Assembly (NCBI RefSeq): GCF_003289625.1
Contig: NZ_QMBN01000001.1
Span: forward strand, 496,001-560,000
DNA from: Microbacterium sp. SMR1
GTDB taxonomy: Bacteria; Actinomycetota; Actinomycetes; Actinomycetales; Microbacteriaceae
Length of the DNA: 64,000 bases
Reading direction: 5' to 3'
In this document: positions 1-10,083 of the stretch, piece after piece
Numbering within the stretch: position 1 is the stretch's first letter
Layout: the number at the start of each line of letters is the position of its first letter
The notes under the pieces: generated by a model
What the model was told of the DNA's origin: nothing
Databases searched by the model: none
The model's input: the letters and a program-made list of their open reading frames with translations, nothing else
Made by a program: the position numbers and the translations under genes

Positions 1-295
1 CGGTGAGCTGGTGAAGCCGCACGACCTCGCGCGCCATCTGGGTATATCGAGCGCTTCCACGACGAAGATGCTCGATCGACTGGCGAAGGAGGGGTTCATC
101 GAGCGCGCGCCGCACCCGAACGACCGACGTGCACTGGTCATCACGCTCACCGAATCGTCCCGGCAGGACTTCGGCCGGCATTTCGCCGCACGCCTGCGCC
201 GCATGCGAGAGGCGATGGACCCGTTCAGTCCCGAGGAGCTCGCGACGGTCACACGCTTCCTCGACGGCATGAGCGAAGCGGTGCTGGCCGACTGA
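1..295 (+). CDS. MarR-family transcriptional regulator, 3' part only
   Basis: The window opens inside this gene; the frame runs from base 2 to the TGA at 293-295 and gives about 97 residues. What is visible is the winged helix-turn-helix of MarR proteins: 'HLGISSASTTKMLDRL' is the recognition helix region and 'RAPHPNDRRALVITLT' is the wing with the usual D-R-R signature, followed by the C-terminal dimerisation helix. MarR proteins are dimeric repressors, often of efflux or stress genes. The N-terminal dimer helices and any target gene lie outside the window, so no ligand or regulon can be proposed. A strong hairpin terminator follows. Confidence 0.85.
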   Translation, partial: GELVKPHDLARHLGISSASTTKMLDRLAKEGFIERAPHPNDRRALVITLTESSRQDFGRHFAARLRRMREAMDPFSPEELATVTRFLDGMSEAVLAD

Positions 296-350
296 CGAAG
301 AGCCGCTGAGACTGGCTCCGCTGGCTTTCGGCGGGCGCGGCTACATGCAA

Positions 351-387
351 CGAAGGCCCCGTCTTTCGACGGGGCCTTCGTGTTTTT
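351..387 (+). terminator. Rho-independent terminator
   Basis: Perfect 13-bp stem (351-363 with 368-380) and a TTTC loop, followed by a T-rich run at 381-387. The T tract lies on the plus side, so it terminates the MarR gene. It sits directly beyond the 3' end of the minus-strand tRNA-Met and may serve that gene too. Its stem core CGAAGGCCCCG is shared with the tRNA-Lys terminator at 48182. Confidence 0.85.
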
Positions 388-388
388 G

Positions 389-462
389 TTGCGGGGACAG
401 GATTTGAACCTGCGACCTCTGGGTTATGAGCCCAGCGAGCTACCGAGCTGCTCCACCCCGCG
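389..462 (-). tRNA. Initiator tRNA-fMet (CAT)
   Basis: Folds as a 74-nt tRNA without an encoded CCA. The anticodon loop is CTCATAA. It carries both bacterial initiator marks: a C1:A72 mismatch at the acceptor end (CGCGGGG against CCCCGCA) and three consecutive G:C pairs at the base of the anticodon stem (GGG/CCC). Elongator tRNA-Met lacks these. Confidence 0.95.
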
Positions 463-474
463 GCACAAGAGATA

Positions 475-504
475 ACACTAGCACGGGGTCCGAGGGACGT
501 CCAA
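475..504 (-). promoter_or_regulatory. Promoter of tRNA-fMet
   Basis: On the minus strand TTGGAC (504-499), an 18-nt spacer and TAGTGT (480-475) form a housekeeping-sigma promoter. The predicted transcription start lies a few bases before the tRNA 5' end at 462. Confidence 0.6.
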
Positions 505-595
505 TCGGGGTGGCATCCGGAGCGTCCCGGGCGTGTCGTGACGCTCCGGCATCCGGGTGTTGGCGTCCTCGGTCCGGGGCGAGGAAGATAGCGAC

Positions 596-1111
596 ATGAG
601 TCCCGCCACCCCGGTCGCCGACCGAGGCGATGACGTCGCAGACGACGGTCGTGCCGAGTCGGCGGACGAGCGTGCCGACCGCAACTGGAACGAGCTGCTC
701 CAGGAGTTGCGCGTCCTGCAGACGGGCACCCAGATCCTGACCGGTTTTCTGCTGGCTCTCGCCTTCCAACCGGCGTTCCGCGACCTGAGCGGGCCGCAGC
801 GGGTGTTCTATCTGACCCTCGTCGTGCTGGCAGCACTCAGCGCGATCGTCGCCCTGTCGCCGGTGGCCCTCCATCGCGGCTTGTTCCGCCGCCGGGCCAA
901 GCCCGCCGTCGTCGCGTTCGGTCACACGGCTCTGCTGTTCGCGCTGGTGACGGTATCGGTCCTGCTGGTGGGCGTGGTCGTCTTCGTCTTCGACGTCGTG
1001 GTCAGCACTGCGGCATCCTGGGTAGCGGGGGGCGCGCTGGCGTTCCTCATAGCTCTGCTCTGGGTGGTCTCACCGCTCATCTACCGCCACCGCCGTTCGG
1101 AGGACCGATGA
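596..1111 (+). CDS. DUF6328-family membrane protein
   Basis: 171 residues from the ATG at 596, which has GAGGAAG at 581-587 as ribosome binding site; an upstream in-frame start at 557 has none. The N-terminal 35 residues are acidic and hydrophilic. The motif 'WNELLQELRVLQTGTQILTG' and four following hydrophobic segments match the actinobacterial DUF6328 family. No catalytic residues are recognisable and the function is unknown. The last four bases (ATGA) overlap the start of the nitrilase-family gene, suggesting translational coupling. Confidence 0.8.
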   Translation: MSPATPVADRGDDVADDGRAESADERADRNWNELLQELRVLQTGTQILTGFLLALAFQPAFRDLSGPQRVFYLTLVVLAALSAIVALSPVALHRGLFRRRAKPAVVAFGHTALLFALVTVSVLLVGVVVFVFDVVVSTAASWVAGGALAFLIALLWVVSPLIYRHRRSEDR

Positions 1112-1926
1112 CAGCTCTCGCCGTGGCCCAGTTCGCGCCCGCGGCCGACGTCGACGACAACCTCCGCGCGATCGCCGGGTTCGTCGAACGCGCTCGGTCG
1201 CGCGGAGCCCAGATCGTCCTTTTCCCGGAGTACTCGAGCTACTTCGTCGACCCGTTCGACGAGACGCTCCGCGAGAACGCCCAGGACCTCCAGGGTCCGT
1301 TCGTCGAGGGGCTCGGCGACCTCGCACGTCATCACGGGGTGCACATTGTCGCCGGCCTTCTGGAGCGGGCTTCGGACGCCGAGCGCGTGCGCAACACGGT
1401 CGTGGCCGTGGGACCCGACGGGCTCGTCGCGTCGTACCGCAAACTGCACCTCTACGATGCCTTCGGGCAGCGCGAGTCCGACTGGGTCGAGCCCGGTGAG
1501 ATCGCACCGCCGGAGACGTTCGAGATCGACGGCGTGCGCTTCGCGCTGATGACCTGTTACGACCTGCGGTTCCCGGAGATCGGCCGCGTACTCGCCGACA
1601 CCGGCGCGCACGTCGTCCTCGTTCCCGCACAGTGGGTGCGCGGTCCGCTCAAGGAATTGCAGTGGAACACCCTGTTGCGGGCTCGCGCTATCGAGAACAC
1701 CTTCTTCGTCGCGGCCGCGGACCATCCGCCGCCGCTGGGGGTCGGCAACTCCGGGGTGTTCGATCCGCAGGGTGTGGAGATCGCCGCGGTGGGAACGTCG
1801 AGCGACGTCGCCGTCGCCCACATCGACGTCCATGCGGTCGAGCGCGTCCGACGGGTCAACCCCGCGCTTCGGCTGCGCCGCTTCGAGGTCGTGCCCCGGT
1901 CAGAAGGCCCGCGCGAGTCGAGCTGA
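1108..1926 (+). CDS. Nitrilase-superfamily carbon-nitrogen hydrolase, omega-amidase-like
   Basis: 272 residues; hydrolyses a C-N bond of an amide or nitrile. The catalytic triad of the superfamily is visible: Glu41 (FPEYSS), Lys112 (YRKLHLYD) and the nucleophile Cys150 (MTCYDLRFPE). The YRKxHL and CYDLRFPE contexts are those of omega-amidase/Nit-type enzymes, which deamidate 2-oxoglutaramate and 2-oxosuccinamate. The gene is coupled to the membrane protein before it by ATGA. Its 3' end overlaps by 27 bases the convergent aminotransferase gene, whose product could generate its substrate. The exact substrate is inferred. Confidence 0.85.
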   Translation: MTALAVAQFAPAADVDDNLRAIAGFVERARSRGAQIVLFPEYSSYFVDPFDETLRENAQDLQGPFVEGLGDLARHHGVHIVAGLLERASDAERVRNTVVAVGPDGLVASYRKLHLYDAFGQRESDWVEPGEIAPPETFEIDGVRFALMTCYDLRFPEIGRVLADTGAHVVLVPAQWVRGPLKELQWNTLLRARAIENTFFVAAADHPPPLGVGNSGVFDPQGVEIAAVGTSSDVAVAHIDVHAVERVRRVNPALRLRRFEVVPRSEGPRESS

Positions 1927-3099
1927 CGCCTCGGCCAGGACGTCCGGGCGCTTGCAGGCGGCGAACCTCACCAGCGTGGCGTACTCGGTCCGGTGCGCGG
2001 GCGACGCGAAGGCCGTCAGCGGGATCGCCACGACACCCGCACGGTCCGGCAGCTCCCGGCAGAACGCGTCGCCGTCGGAAGCCCCGAGGGGCGCGGCATC
2101 CGCGACGGTGAAGTACGAACCGGCTGGGGTCGACACGGCGAAGCCGGCCTCGCGCAGCCCGGCGCCGAGGAGATCCCGACCCGCGCGCAGACGATCGGCG
2201 ATACCCGAGAAGACGCCGTCGGGAAGCCGCAGTCCGGCGGCGACGGCAAGCTGGAACGGGCCGGCGTTGACGTACGTGAGCCATTGCTTGACCGCGAGGA
2301 CTGCGCGGACGAGCTCGGCGGGGCCCGTGACCCACCCGACCTTCCAGCCCGTCACCGAGAACGTCTTGCCTGCGGACGAGATCGACAGCGTCCGACCAGC
2401 GGCGCCGGGCAGGGTCGCGATCGGGACGTGGGGCGCGTCGAAGGTCAGGTGTTCGTACACCTCGTCCGTGACGATCACGGCGTCGTGCCGATGCGCCAAG
2501 CGGACGATCTCGTCGATCGTCTCGCGTGAGAAGACCGTCCCGGTCGGATTGTGCGGGTCGTTGACCAGGATGATGCGGGTGCGATCGGTGATGGCTGCGG
2601 CGAGCTCGTCGAGGTCGGGCTGGAAGTCGGGCCACCGGAGCGGAACGCCCACGAGGCGGGCACCGGACAGCGCGACCAGGGCCGCATACGCGTCGTAGTA
2701 GGGCTCGAAGACGACGACTTCGTCATCCGGGCCGTCGACCAGCGCGAGCACCGTCGCGGCGAGAGCCTCGGTAGCGCCGGCGGTCACCAGCACCTGTGTG
2801 TCGGCGTCGAGCTCGATGCCGTACCAACGCGACTGGTGCTCGGCGATCGCGGCCAGCAGTTCCGGCTCTCCGCGACCGGGCGGGTACTGGTTACGGCCGC
2901 CGGCGATGGCCGCGCGTGCGGCCTCGAGGACCTCTTGCGGCCCGTCCTCGTCGGGGAAGCCCTGACCCAGGTTGATCGCGCCCGTGCGAGCGGCGAGCGC
3001 GGTCATCTCGGCGAAGATGGTGGGGACGGGCAGACCGTCATCGGTCAGGAGACCGGCGCCTCGTGCGGCGCGGCGCCACGCGCCGGGAACCTCGTGCAT
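1900..3099 (-). CDS. Class I/II pyridoxal-phosphate aminotransferase
   Basis: 399 residues from the ATG at 3099. Fold-type I signatures are clear: 'NDPHNPTG' holds the cofactor-binding Asn, 'VTDEVYEHL' the Asp and Tyr that contact the pyridine ring, and 'SSAGKTFSVTGWKVGW' the Schiff-base lysine. The sequence resembles the kynurenine/glutamine transaminase K and YbdL-like group, which also includes actinobacterial proteins annotated DapC. The donor and acceptor cannot be fixed from sequence. A frame extension to 3186 is rejected because a TAGCCT -10 hexamer at 3112-3107 sits 7 nt before the chosen ATG. It converges on an omega-amidase-like gene. Confidence 0.85.
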   Translation of the reverse strand: MHEVPGAWRRAARGAGLLTDDGLPVPTIFAEMTALAARTGAINLGQGFPDEDGPQEVLEAARAAIAGGRNQYPPGRGEPELLAAIAEHQSRWYGIELDADTQVLVTAGATEALAATVLALVDGPDDEVVVFEPYYDAYAALVALSGARLVGVPLRWPDFQPDLDELAAAITDRTRIILVNDPHNPTGTVFSRETIDEIVRLAHRHDAVIVTDEVYEHLTFDAPHVPIATLPGAAGRTLSISSAGKTFSVTGWKVGWVTGPAELVRAVLAVKQWLTYVNAGPFQLAVAAGLRLPDGVFSGIADRLRAGRDLLGAGLREAGFAVSTPAGSYFTVADAAPLGASDGDAFCRELPDRAGVVAIPLTAFASPAHRTEYATLVRFAACKRPDVLAEASARLARAF

Positions 3100-3106
3100 C
3101 CGGCTC

Positions 3107-3112
3107 AGGCTA
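3107..3112 (-). promoter_or_regulatory. -10 element of the aminotransferase, probably leaderless
   Basis: TAGCCT on the minus strand, 7 nt from the ATG at 3099. This supports the shorter start and a transcript beginning at or next to the start codon. Confidence 0.5.
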
Positions 3113-3199
3113 CACGCATAGGCGTGTCCCATCCTCGGCATAGGCAAACCACAGCATGGGGCGGCAACCTGTTCTTGCTTGGACAAAGGAGCAACCTCG

Positions 3200-4684
<1,485 letters not shown>

Positions 4685-4715
4685 GCGCGGTACCGGCCCG
4701 GACGCCACCCCGCGA

Positions 4716-4721
4716 TAGGCT
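4716..4721 (+). promoter_or_regulatory. -10 element, leaderless start at 4728
   Basis: TAGGCT, then exactly 6 nt, then the GTG at 4728. No ribosome binding site is present, which fits a leaderless transcript. Confidence 0.6.
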
Positions 4722-4727
4722 CGCGGG

Positions 4728-5975
4728 GTGGCGTCCTTCTCGTTCGGCGCGGGCAATGTGCGCAAGGTCCTGCGCATCCCCGCCTATCTCGCGGGACGGC
4801 TCGCCACCCTCGTGATCCCGCGTGATCGATCCGCTTGGGTGTTCGGGTGCGCCGTCGGCACCGCCGATGGGGCGCTCGCCCTCTGGCAGGCGGCGCCCCG
4901 TCGCCGGGCCGTGTGGCTGGTGTCGTCGCAGCGGCAGGCCGACGATGCGAAGCGCCTCGGCATCCCGACCGTGCAGCGGGACTCGCTTGCGGGCTTCTGG
5001 CACACGGCCCGGGCGGGGGTCGTCGTGGTCACGCACGGTCTGGGCGACGTCAATCGCTACGGCGTCGGCGGTGCGTTCCTCGTGCAGCTGTGGCACGGCA
5101 TCCCCCTGAAGCGGATCGGCCTCGACGCGCCGGTCACGACGGACCCCGGTCGGCTGGGCGGTGTTCCCGGCATCCGGCGACTCTTGGCTCTGGCGTATCG
5201 GCGCACGCAGGCTCAGATCGACCTCCTGCCGGCAGCGTCCCACCGCGTGCGCGGCCGCCTGGAGAGCGCCTTCGGGCTCGACGACAGCCGTGTGCCCGTG
5301 CTCGGTGAGCCGCGGGTCGACGTGCTCTCGCCCGCCGACCGCCGACAGGGGCGACAGGACGCGCGTCGGCGCCTCGAGACCGCGGTCCCCGGCCTCGCGG
5401 ATGCTCATGCCGTGCTGTACGCGCCGACCTGGCGCGACGGGGACCCCGATCCGGCGACGCCCGACGCAGCCGACTGGCAACGCATCCTCACCGTTCTCGA
5501 GGCGCACGACGCCGTTCTCCTGGTCCGCTCTCACCCCCTGGGCGGCGGTGACTACACCCCGCCGTCGCCGACGCCGCGCGTCCGCATGCTCGGGAGCGAC
5601 CTCGTCCCGGACGTGACGCCCCTGCTCCCGGCCATGGACGCGCTCGTCACGGATTACTCCTCTCTCGCCTACGACGCCGGGCTCGTGCCGCTGCCGACGC
5701 TCTTCCTGGCCCCCGATGTCGAGCGCTATGCCCGCACTCGCGGCTTCTACGGCACCTACGAGGAGGTCGCGGGCGACGACGCCGCCCGATCGTGGCCCGA
5801 GCTGTGCTCGCAGCTCGACGAGCTCCTCGCGGGAGGACCGGAAACGGACCGTCGTCGCCGCCGATCGGCTGAGCTGAGCCTGCGCATGCACGCGTGGCGA
5901 GACGGCGGGAACGCGCGTCGAGTACACGAGGCGATCGTCGCTGCGGTGCCGGAAGCTGCAGGGGAGCGGTCATGA
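4728..5975 (+). CDS. CDP-glycerol glycerophosphotransferase-family enzyme (first of three)
   Basis: 415 residues, GTG start 6 nt after a -10 hexamer. It belongs to the TagB/TagF/TarF family (PF04464), GT-B enzymes that move glycerol-phosphate or ribitol-phosphate from a CDP-activated donor to cell-wall teichoic-acid chains. Visible family motifs are 'LWHGIPLKRIGLD' (substrate-binding His), 'LYAPTWRDG' and 'LVTDYSSLAYDA' (donor-site D-Y-S-S). The conserved core is near complete; no extra transferase domain is fused. It overlaps the next paralogue by ATGA, so the two are co-translated. Donor and polymer are not determinable here. Confidence 0.85.
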   Translation: MASFSFGAGNVRKVLRIPAYLAGRLATLVIPRDRSAWVFGCAVGTADGALALWQAAPRRRAVWLVSSQRQADDAKRLGIPTVQRDSLAGFWHTARAGVVVVTHGLGDVNRYGVGGAFLVQLWHGIPLKRIGLDAPVTTDPGRLGGVPGIRRLLALAYRRTQAQIDLLPAASHRVRGRLESAFGLDDSRVPVLGEPRVDVLSPADRRQGRQDARRRLETAVPGLADAHAVLYAPTWRDGDPDPATPDAADWQRILTVLEAHDAVLLVRSHPLGGGDYTPPSPTPRVRMLGSDLVPDVTPLLPAMDALVTDYSSLAYDAGLVPLPTLFLAPDVERYARTRGFYGTYEEVAGDDAARSWPELCSQLDELLAGGPETDRRRRRSAELSLRMHAWRDGGNARRVHEAIVAAVPEAAGERS

Positions 5976-7426
5976 TGATCATCGGGTTCGATGTCGAGGG
6001 CTCACCCGTCCTCACCGTGAGTGGTGCCGGCCCCACGCCCAGCGAGGTTCAGGTCGTCGGCCCGCGGGCGCGATCTCGCGCCGAGGTGACGACTGGGGAC
6101 GGCGGCTGGACGGCGCGTGTCCCTCTGCACGCGTCCCGCTGGGGCGGCGCCTCCCTCCCGCTGCCCGGGGGAAGCTACGACCTCGTCATCGACGGCGTCC
6201 GAATGCAGGGCGACGGCGGCCAGGCCACCGAGATGCCGGCGCCCTTCCACGGGAGCACGCTTCGCGCGAGCTGGGACGGAGCGCTGCTGCGCATCGGGCC
6301 GCCCGTCGATCCGGCGCTCGCGTCGGGGGAGGGGAGCCGGGCGCTCGAGCAGCGCTATGCCGCTCACCGCGGACCCCTCGAGAACGCCGTCTTCTTCGAG
6401 AGTTTCTACGGCCGGAGCGCGAGCGACAATCCGCTCGCGATCGACCGCGAGCTGGCGCGCGTGGCTCCCGCAGTCACCCGCTATTGGAGCGTTGTCGATC
6501 TTTCGGTCGCGGTGCCCGAGGGAGCGATCGCCGTGGTCGACGGAAGCCCCGAATGGTGGCGAGCCCGGGGCGCCGCCCGACTGCTCGTGGTCAACGACTG
6601 GCTGCGCCGGCGGTTCGTCCGGAAACCGGGTCAGGTCGTCCTCCAGACCTGGCACGGTACGCCTCTCAAACGACTGGCTCTCCACCGGCCGGGCTTCGAC
6701 CCGCGACGGGCCCTCGCCGTGTTCCGAGAGAGCAGGCGCTGGGACATCCTCCTCGCCCAGAACCCCTACAGCGCACGCGTGCTCCGCGCGGCGTACGCGT
6801 TCCGGCGCAAACCGGTGTGGGTCGAAGGGTATCCGCGGACGGATGAACTGCACACCGGCGACCGGGAAGGCGTGCGCGCGTCCCTCGGGATCGACGCCGG
6901 AGAGCAGGTGCTGCTGTACGCGCCCACGTGGCGCGACGACCGTCAGACGATCGTCGACTTCCTCGATCTGCCAGCGCTCGCCGAGGCGACGGGCGCCGTG
7001 GTGCTGGTCCGCGGGCACTCGCGCACGCTGGCGCCCGGCACCGACGAGCGCGCCGCCCGAGTGATCGATGTGACGTCGTACCCCGATCCGGCCGCGCTTC
7101 AGCTCGCCTCGGACGCACTCATCACCGACTACTCATCGGTCATGTTCGACTACTCCGTCACGGGTCGGCCGATGTACTTCTTCGTTCCCGATCTCGAGCA
7201 CTACCGGGGCGAGCTGCGGGGCTTCTACTTCGATCTCGCGGATTCGGCCCCCGGTCCGGTTGTGCGGACGCAGGAGGAACTGGTCCGCGCCATCACGTCC
7301 GGCGATCCGGGGGACCCCGAGCGGTACGCCCGCTGGCGCGCCCGCTTCAACAGTCGTGATGATGGTCGGGCCGCAGAGCGCGTGGTCGCGCGGATCCTCG
7401 ACCAGGGGTTGGTCTCGCGCGACTGA
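5972..7426 (+). CDS. CDP-glycerol glycerophosphotransferase-family enzyme (second of three)
   Basis: 484 residues from the ATG at 5972 (GGGGAG at 5961-5966). Residues 1-115 form a predicted beta-rich domain absent from the first copy; the PF04464 catalytic domain follows with 'TWHGTPLKRLALH', 'LYAPTWRDD' and 'LITDYSSVMFDYS'. Both key elements (His of WHGTPLK and the DYSS loop) are intact. The start overlaps the stop of the first copy by four bases, so both enzymes probably act in one polymer pathway, for example as primer and polymerase. That division of labour is inference. Confidence 0.85.
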   Translation: MMIIGFDVEGSPVLTVSGAGPTPSEVQVVGPRARSRAEVTTGDGGWTARVPLHASRWGGASLPLPGGSYDLVIDGVRMQGDGGQATEMPAPFHGSTLRASWDGALLRIGPPVDPALASGEGSRALEQRYAAHRGPLENAVFFESFYGRSASDNPLAIDRELARVAPAVTRYWSVVDLSVAVPEGAIAVVDGSPEWWRARGAARLLVVNDWLRRRFVRKPGQVVLQTWHGTPLKRLALHRPGFDPRRALAVFRESRRWDILLAQNPYSARVLRAAYAFRRKPVWVEGYPRTDELHTGDREGVRASLGIDAGEQVLLYAPTWRDDRQTIVDFLDLPALAEATGAVVLVRGHSRTLAPGTDERAARVIDVTSYPDPAALQLASDALITDYSSVMFDYSVTGRPMYFFVPDLEHYRGELRGFYFDLADSAPGPVVRTQEELVRAITSGDPGDPERYARWRARFNSRDDGRAAERVVARILDQGLVSRD

Positions 7427-7427
7427 C

Positions 7428-8519
7428 CTAGGGAAGCGGCGTATTCCGCTCGAGGCGCGACGTGTCGACCGTGCCCCGCGCCCCGCGCGCGGCGCCCTGC
7501 AGAAAGCCCACGCCCCATGACAGGTGCATGGAGGGCAGGACCGCGAGGGTCCAGAGGCGGTCTCGCAGTCCGCGACCGCCGCCGCGCCCAGCTGCGACGA
7601 CGGCGATGAGGGCCGCGTAGGCCGCGACAGGCGCATGGACGATCGACAGCAGGATGCCGGCGCGCCCCGGCGCCGCTCCGAGGAGCTGGGCCGCGCCGAC
7701 GACGAGCGATGCGGCGGTCGCCACGACGAGTGCCGGGGGAGCGAAGAAGCGCAGACCGTTCCGTCTGCCGAAACGTCGTACGAGCTCCCCCCGCCATGAG
7801 CCGGTCGCCCGGAACTGCCGTACGAGGCGGGACCAGCTGTCGCGAGGCCAATAGGTGACGTGCAGGTCGGGGTCGAACCACACCCGGTACCCGGCTCGCC
7901 GGATGCGGAGGTTGAGCTCCCAATCCTCGCCGCGGCGGATTCCTTCGTCAAACAATCCGACCTCGTCGAGGACGCTGCGCCGCATCACGCCGAGGTAGGC
8001 GGATTCGGCGGGGCCTTCGGTGGTACCGCCGTGGTATGCGCCGCCGCCGAGCCCGATGCGCGAGTTGTAGGCGCGGGCCACCGCTCGCTGGAAAGCGCTT
8101 CGGCCCTCGGCGCGCATCACACCGCCGACGTTCGCCGCCTGCACCCGAGCGAGCGTGTCGAGCGCGGCGCGAGTGTACCCGGGCTCGAGCTCCGAATGCG
8201 CGTCCACCCGCACGATCGTCGGGTAGCGAGCCGCCCGGATCGCGATGTTCAAGCCGACGGGGATGTGAGCCGCGGGGTTTCGGACGAGGCGGATCCTCGG
8301 CTCCTCGTCGGCGAGGCGGCGGGCGACCGCGTCCGTTCCATCGGAGGACGGGCCGAGCGCGAGGATCACCTCGATCGGCGCGTCGAGGTCCTGGGCGAGC
8401 ACGCTGCGCACGGCGTGTTCGAGGTAGTCGCGCTCATTGAGCACGGGGATGACGAAGGACACGCCCGCGCCTCGGTCCGGTACGGGCGCCGGACGCCATC
8501 CGTGCGCGTCGTCATGCAT
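7428..8519 (-). CDS. Family 2 glycosyltransferase with C-terminal membrane segments
   Basis: 363 residues. The GT-A fold is seen in 'VSFVIPVLNERDYLEHAVRS' (nucleotide-binding strand), the D-x-D equivalent 'VRVDAHSE' and the acceptor-side 'RRGEDWELNLRIRRAGYRVW'. The E-D-W motif and the C-terminal hydrophobic region (about 260-320, two or three helices) resemble ExoA-like succinoglycan glycosyltransferases that add a sugar to a lipid-linked intermediate at the membrane. It converges on the second glycerophosphotransferase with one base between stops. It probably contributes to the same surface glycan; the sugar is unknown. Confidence 0.85.
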   Translation of the reverse strand: MHDDAHGWRPAPVPDRGAGVSFVIPVLNERDYLEHAVRSVLAQDLDAPIEVILALGPSSDGTDAVARRLADEEPRIRLVRNPAAHIPVGLNIAIRAARYPTIVRVDAHSELEPGYTRAALDTLARVQAANVGGVMRAEGRSAFQRAVARAYNSRIGLGGGAYHGGTTEGPAESAYLGVMRRSVLDEVGLFDEGIRRGEDWELNLRIRRAGYRVWFDPDLHVTYWPRDSWSRLVRQFRATGSWRGELVRRFGRRNGLRFFAPPALVVATAASLVVGAAQLLGAAPGRAGILLSIVHAPVAAYAALIAVVAAGRGGGRGLRDRLWTLAVLPSMHLSWGVGFLQGAARGARGTVDTSRLERNTPLP

Positions 8520-8563
8520 CCGTCGATCATGTCACGCGTCCCAGCTCCGGCTGACCCGCTCGG

Positions 8564-8569
8564 TACCCT
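8564..8569 (+). promoter_or_regulatory. -10 element, leaderless start at 8576
   Basis: TACCCT followed by 6 nt and the GTG at 8576. Confidence 0.5.
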
Positions 8570-8575
8570 GGAAGG

Positions 8576-9844
8576 GTGGGAATCATCTCGGACGTCCGAA
8601 AAGCCGTCGCACTGGTTCGGCGTGCCGTCTCGAACCGGGCCGCGTACGTCGACGTGCGACGCTCCCTCTCCAGGGCGCCGCAGCCACCCGCCGGTCACTT
8701 CCGCATCGCCGTGTACTTCGCCGACGGTGACGTGAACATGTACCAGATACGGCAGTGGTACAAGCCGCTCCAACTCCTCGCGAAGACCTGGCCGGTCGTC
8801 GTCATCAGCCGCAGCGCCACCGGCGCCCAGGCGATCCTCGCCGATGGCGCGCTGCCCGTCCTGTTCGCCCCGACCGTCCGGGCCCTCGAATCGGTGGTCG
8901 CCGCGCAGGACATCCGGGTCGTCCTGTACGTCAATCAGAACACCCGCAACTTCCAGATGTTCCGCTACGGGCACCGGTGGCACGTGTTCATCAACCACGG
9001 CGAGTCCGACAAGATGTACATGACCACGAACCAGTTCAAGGCATACGACTATGCCCTGATCGCCGGTGACGCCGCTCGAGAGCGTCTCGGGCGCGTTCTC
9101 TGGGACTACGACCTCGACGCGCGCACGATCGCGATCGGTCGGCCGCAGGCGGACCACTTCTCGGGATCGCTCCCGTACCCCGAGGACGGCCGCCGCGTCA
9201 TCCTCTATGCGCCCACCTGGGAAGGCGACCGCCCCGCCGCGCACTACGGCTCGATCGCCTCGCACGGCGAGGCTCTGGCGGCCGCGGTCCTCGCGTCGCC
9301 GCAGCACCGGCTGATCTATCGCCCGCATCCGAGGTCCGGGGTCGTCGACGCGGCGTACGGTGACGCGCATCGCCGCATCGTCGCGGCTATCGCCGCCGCC
9401 AACAGCGCTGACCCGCTCGCTCATCACGTGTACGACGATGGTCCCGAGCTGGGGTGGCAGCTCGCCGCCGCCGATCTCGCCGTCGTCGACATCTCCGCGA
9501 TGATCTACGACCGGCTGGCGGTCGCGAAGCCGCTGCTCGTCACCCGGCCGGCGGATCCGGCAGCGCTCGTCGATACGGGCGGCTACCTCGCGGATGCCGC
9601 CTGGCTCGACGCGGCGTCGGCAGCATCGATCGTCGAGATGGCAGACCGCATCGCCGACGACCCCGACGCGTCCGGGCACCTGCGCGGGTGGTCGCGTCAC
9701 TACTTCGGCGACACATCGCCGGGGGCCGCGACAGCGCGCTTCCACGCCGCGATCGAACTGCTCATGCAGCGATGGACGGAGTGGGACGCACGCACGGTCA
9801 CGGTCGCCGACGAACGCGACGAGGCGGAGTTCGACGACGCCTGA
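8576..9844 (+). CDS. CDP-glycerol glycerophosphotransferase-like enzyme (third of three)
   Basis: 422 residues, GTG start. It has the GT-B layout of the TagB/TagF family but diverges most: the usual WHG is replaced by 'HVFINHGESDKMYM', the central motif is 'ILYAPTWEGDRP' and the donor loop is 'VVDISAMIYDRLA' in place of DYSS. This variant is typical of distant glycosyl/glycerophosphate transferases in actinobacterial wall-polymer loci. Substrate specificity therefore probably differs from the two upstream paralogues. The last 25 residues are acidic and form no recognised domain. Confidence 0.75.
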   Translation: MGIISDVRKAVALVRRAVSNRAAYVDVRRSLSRAPQPPAGHFRIAVYFADGDVNMYQIRQWYKPLQLLAKTWPVVVISRSATGAQAILADGALPVLFAPTVRALESVVAAQDIRVVLYVNQNTRNFQMFRYGHRWHVFINHGESDKMYMTTNQFKAYDYALIAGDAARERLGRVLWDYDLDARTIAIGRPQADHFSGSLPYPEDGRRVILYAPTWEGDRPAAHYGSIASHGEALAAAVLASPQHRLIYRPHPRSGVVDAAYGDAHRRIVAAIAAANSADPLAHHVYDDGPELGWQLAAADLAVVDISAMIYDRLAVAKPLLVTRPADPAALVDTGGYLADAAWLDAASAASIVEMADRIADDPDASGHLRGWSRHYFGDTSPGAATARFHAAIELLMQRWTEWDARTVTVADERDEAEFDDA

Positions 9845-9861
9845 CCGGGGCCAGTGCCGGC

Positions 9862-10083
9862 TCAGACCCCGGCGAACCCGATCATCGCCGCGCCGGCGAG
9901 GAAGAGTACCGCGAGCGCGATGGCGATCACGACGAGCACCAGATGCACGGTGAAGAACCGGGTACGCCGCCCGTCGGCACCCCGCGCGCGCGGGTCACGT
10001 GCGACACGTCGCAGGAAGGTCGGCCACGTGACGATGTTGAAGACGGCGCCCACGAGGAGGACCGTCACGACGAAAGCGATCAT
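9862..10083 (-). CDS. SCO4848-family two-helix membrane protein
   Basis: 73 residues with two transmembrane helices around a basic loop. The motif 'WPTFLRRVARDPRA' followed by 'FFTVHLVLVVIAIALA' matches the small actinobacterial SCO4848-type membrane proteins of unknown function. Its ATG overlaps the stop of the upstream gene by four bases, so the two are coupled. Confidence 0.75.
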   Translation of the reverse strand: MIAFVVTVLLVGAVFNIVTWPTFLRRVARDPRARGADGRRTRFFTVHLVLVVIAIALAVLFLAGAAMIGFAGV

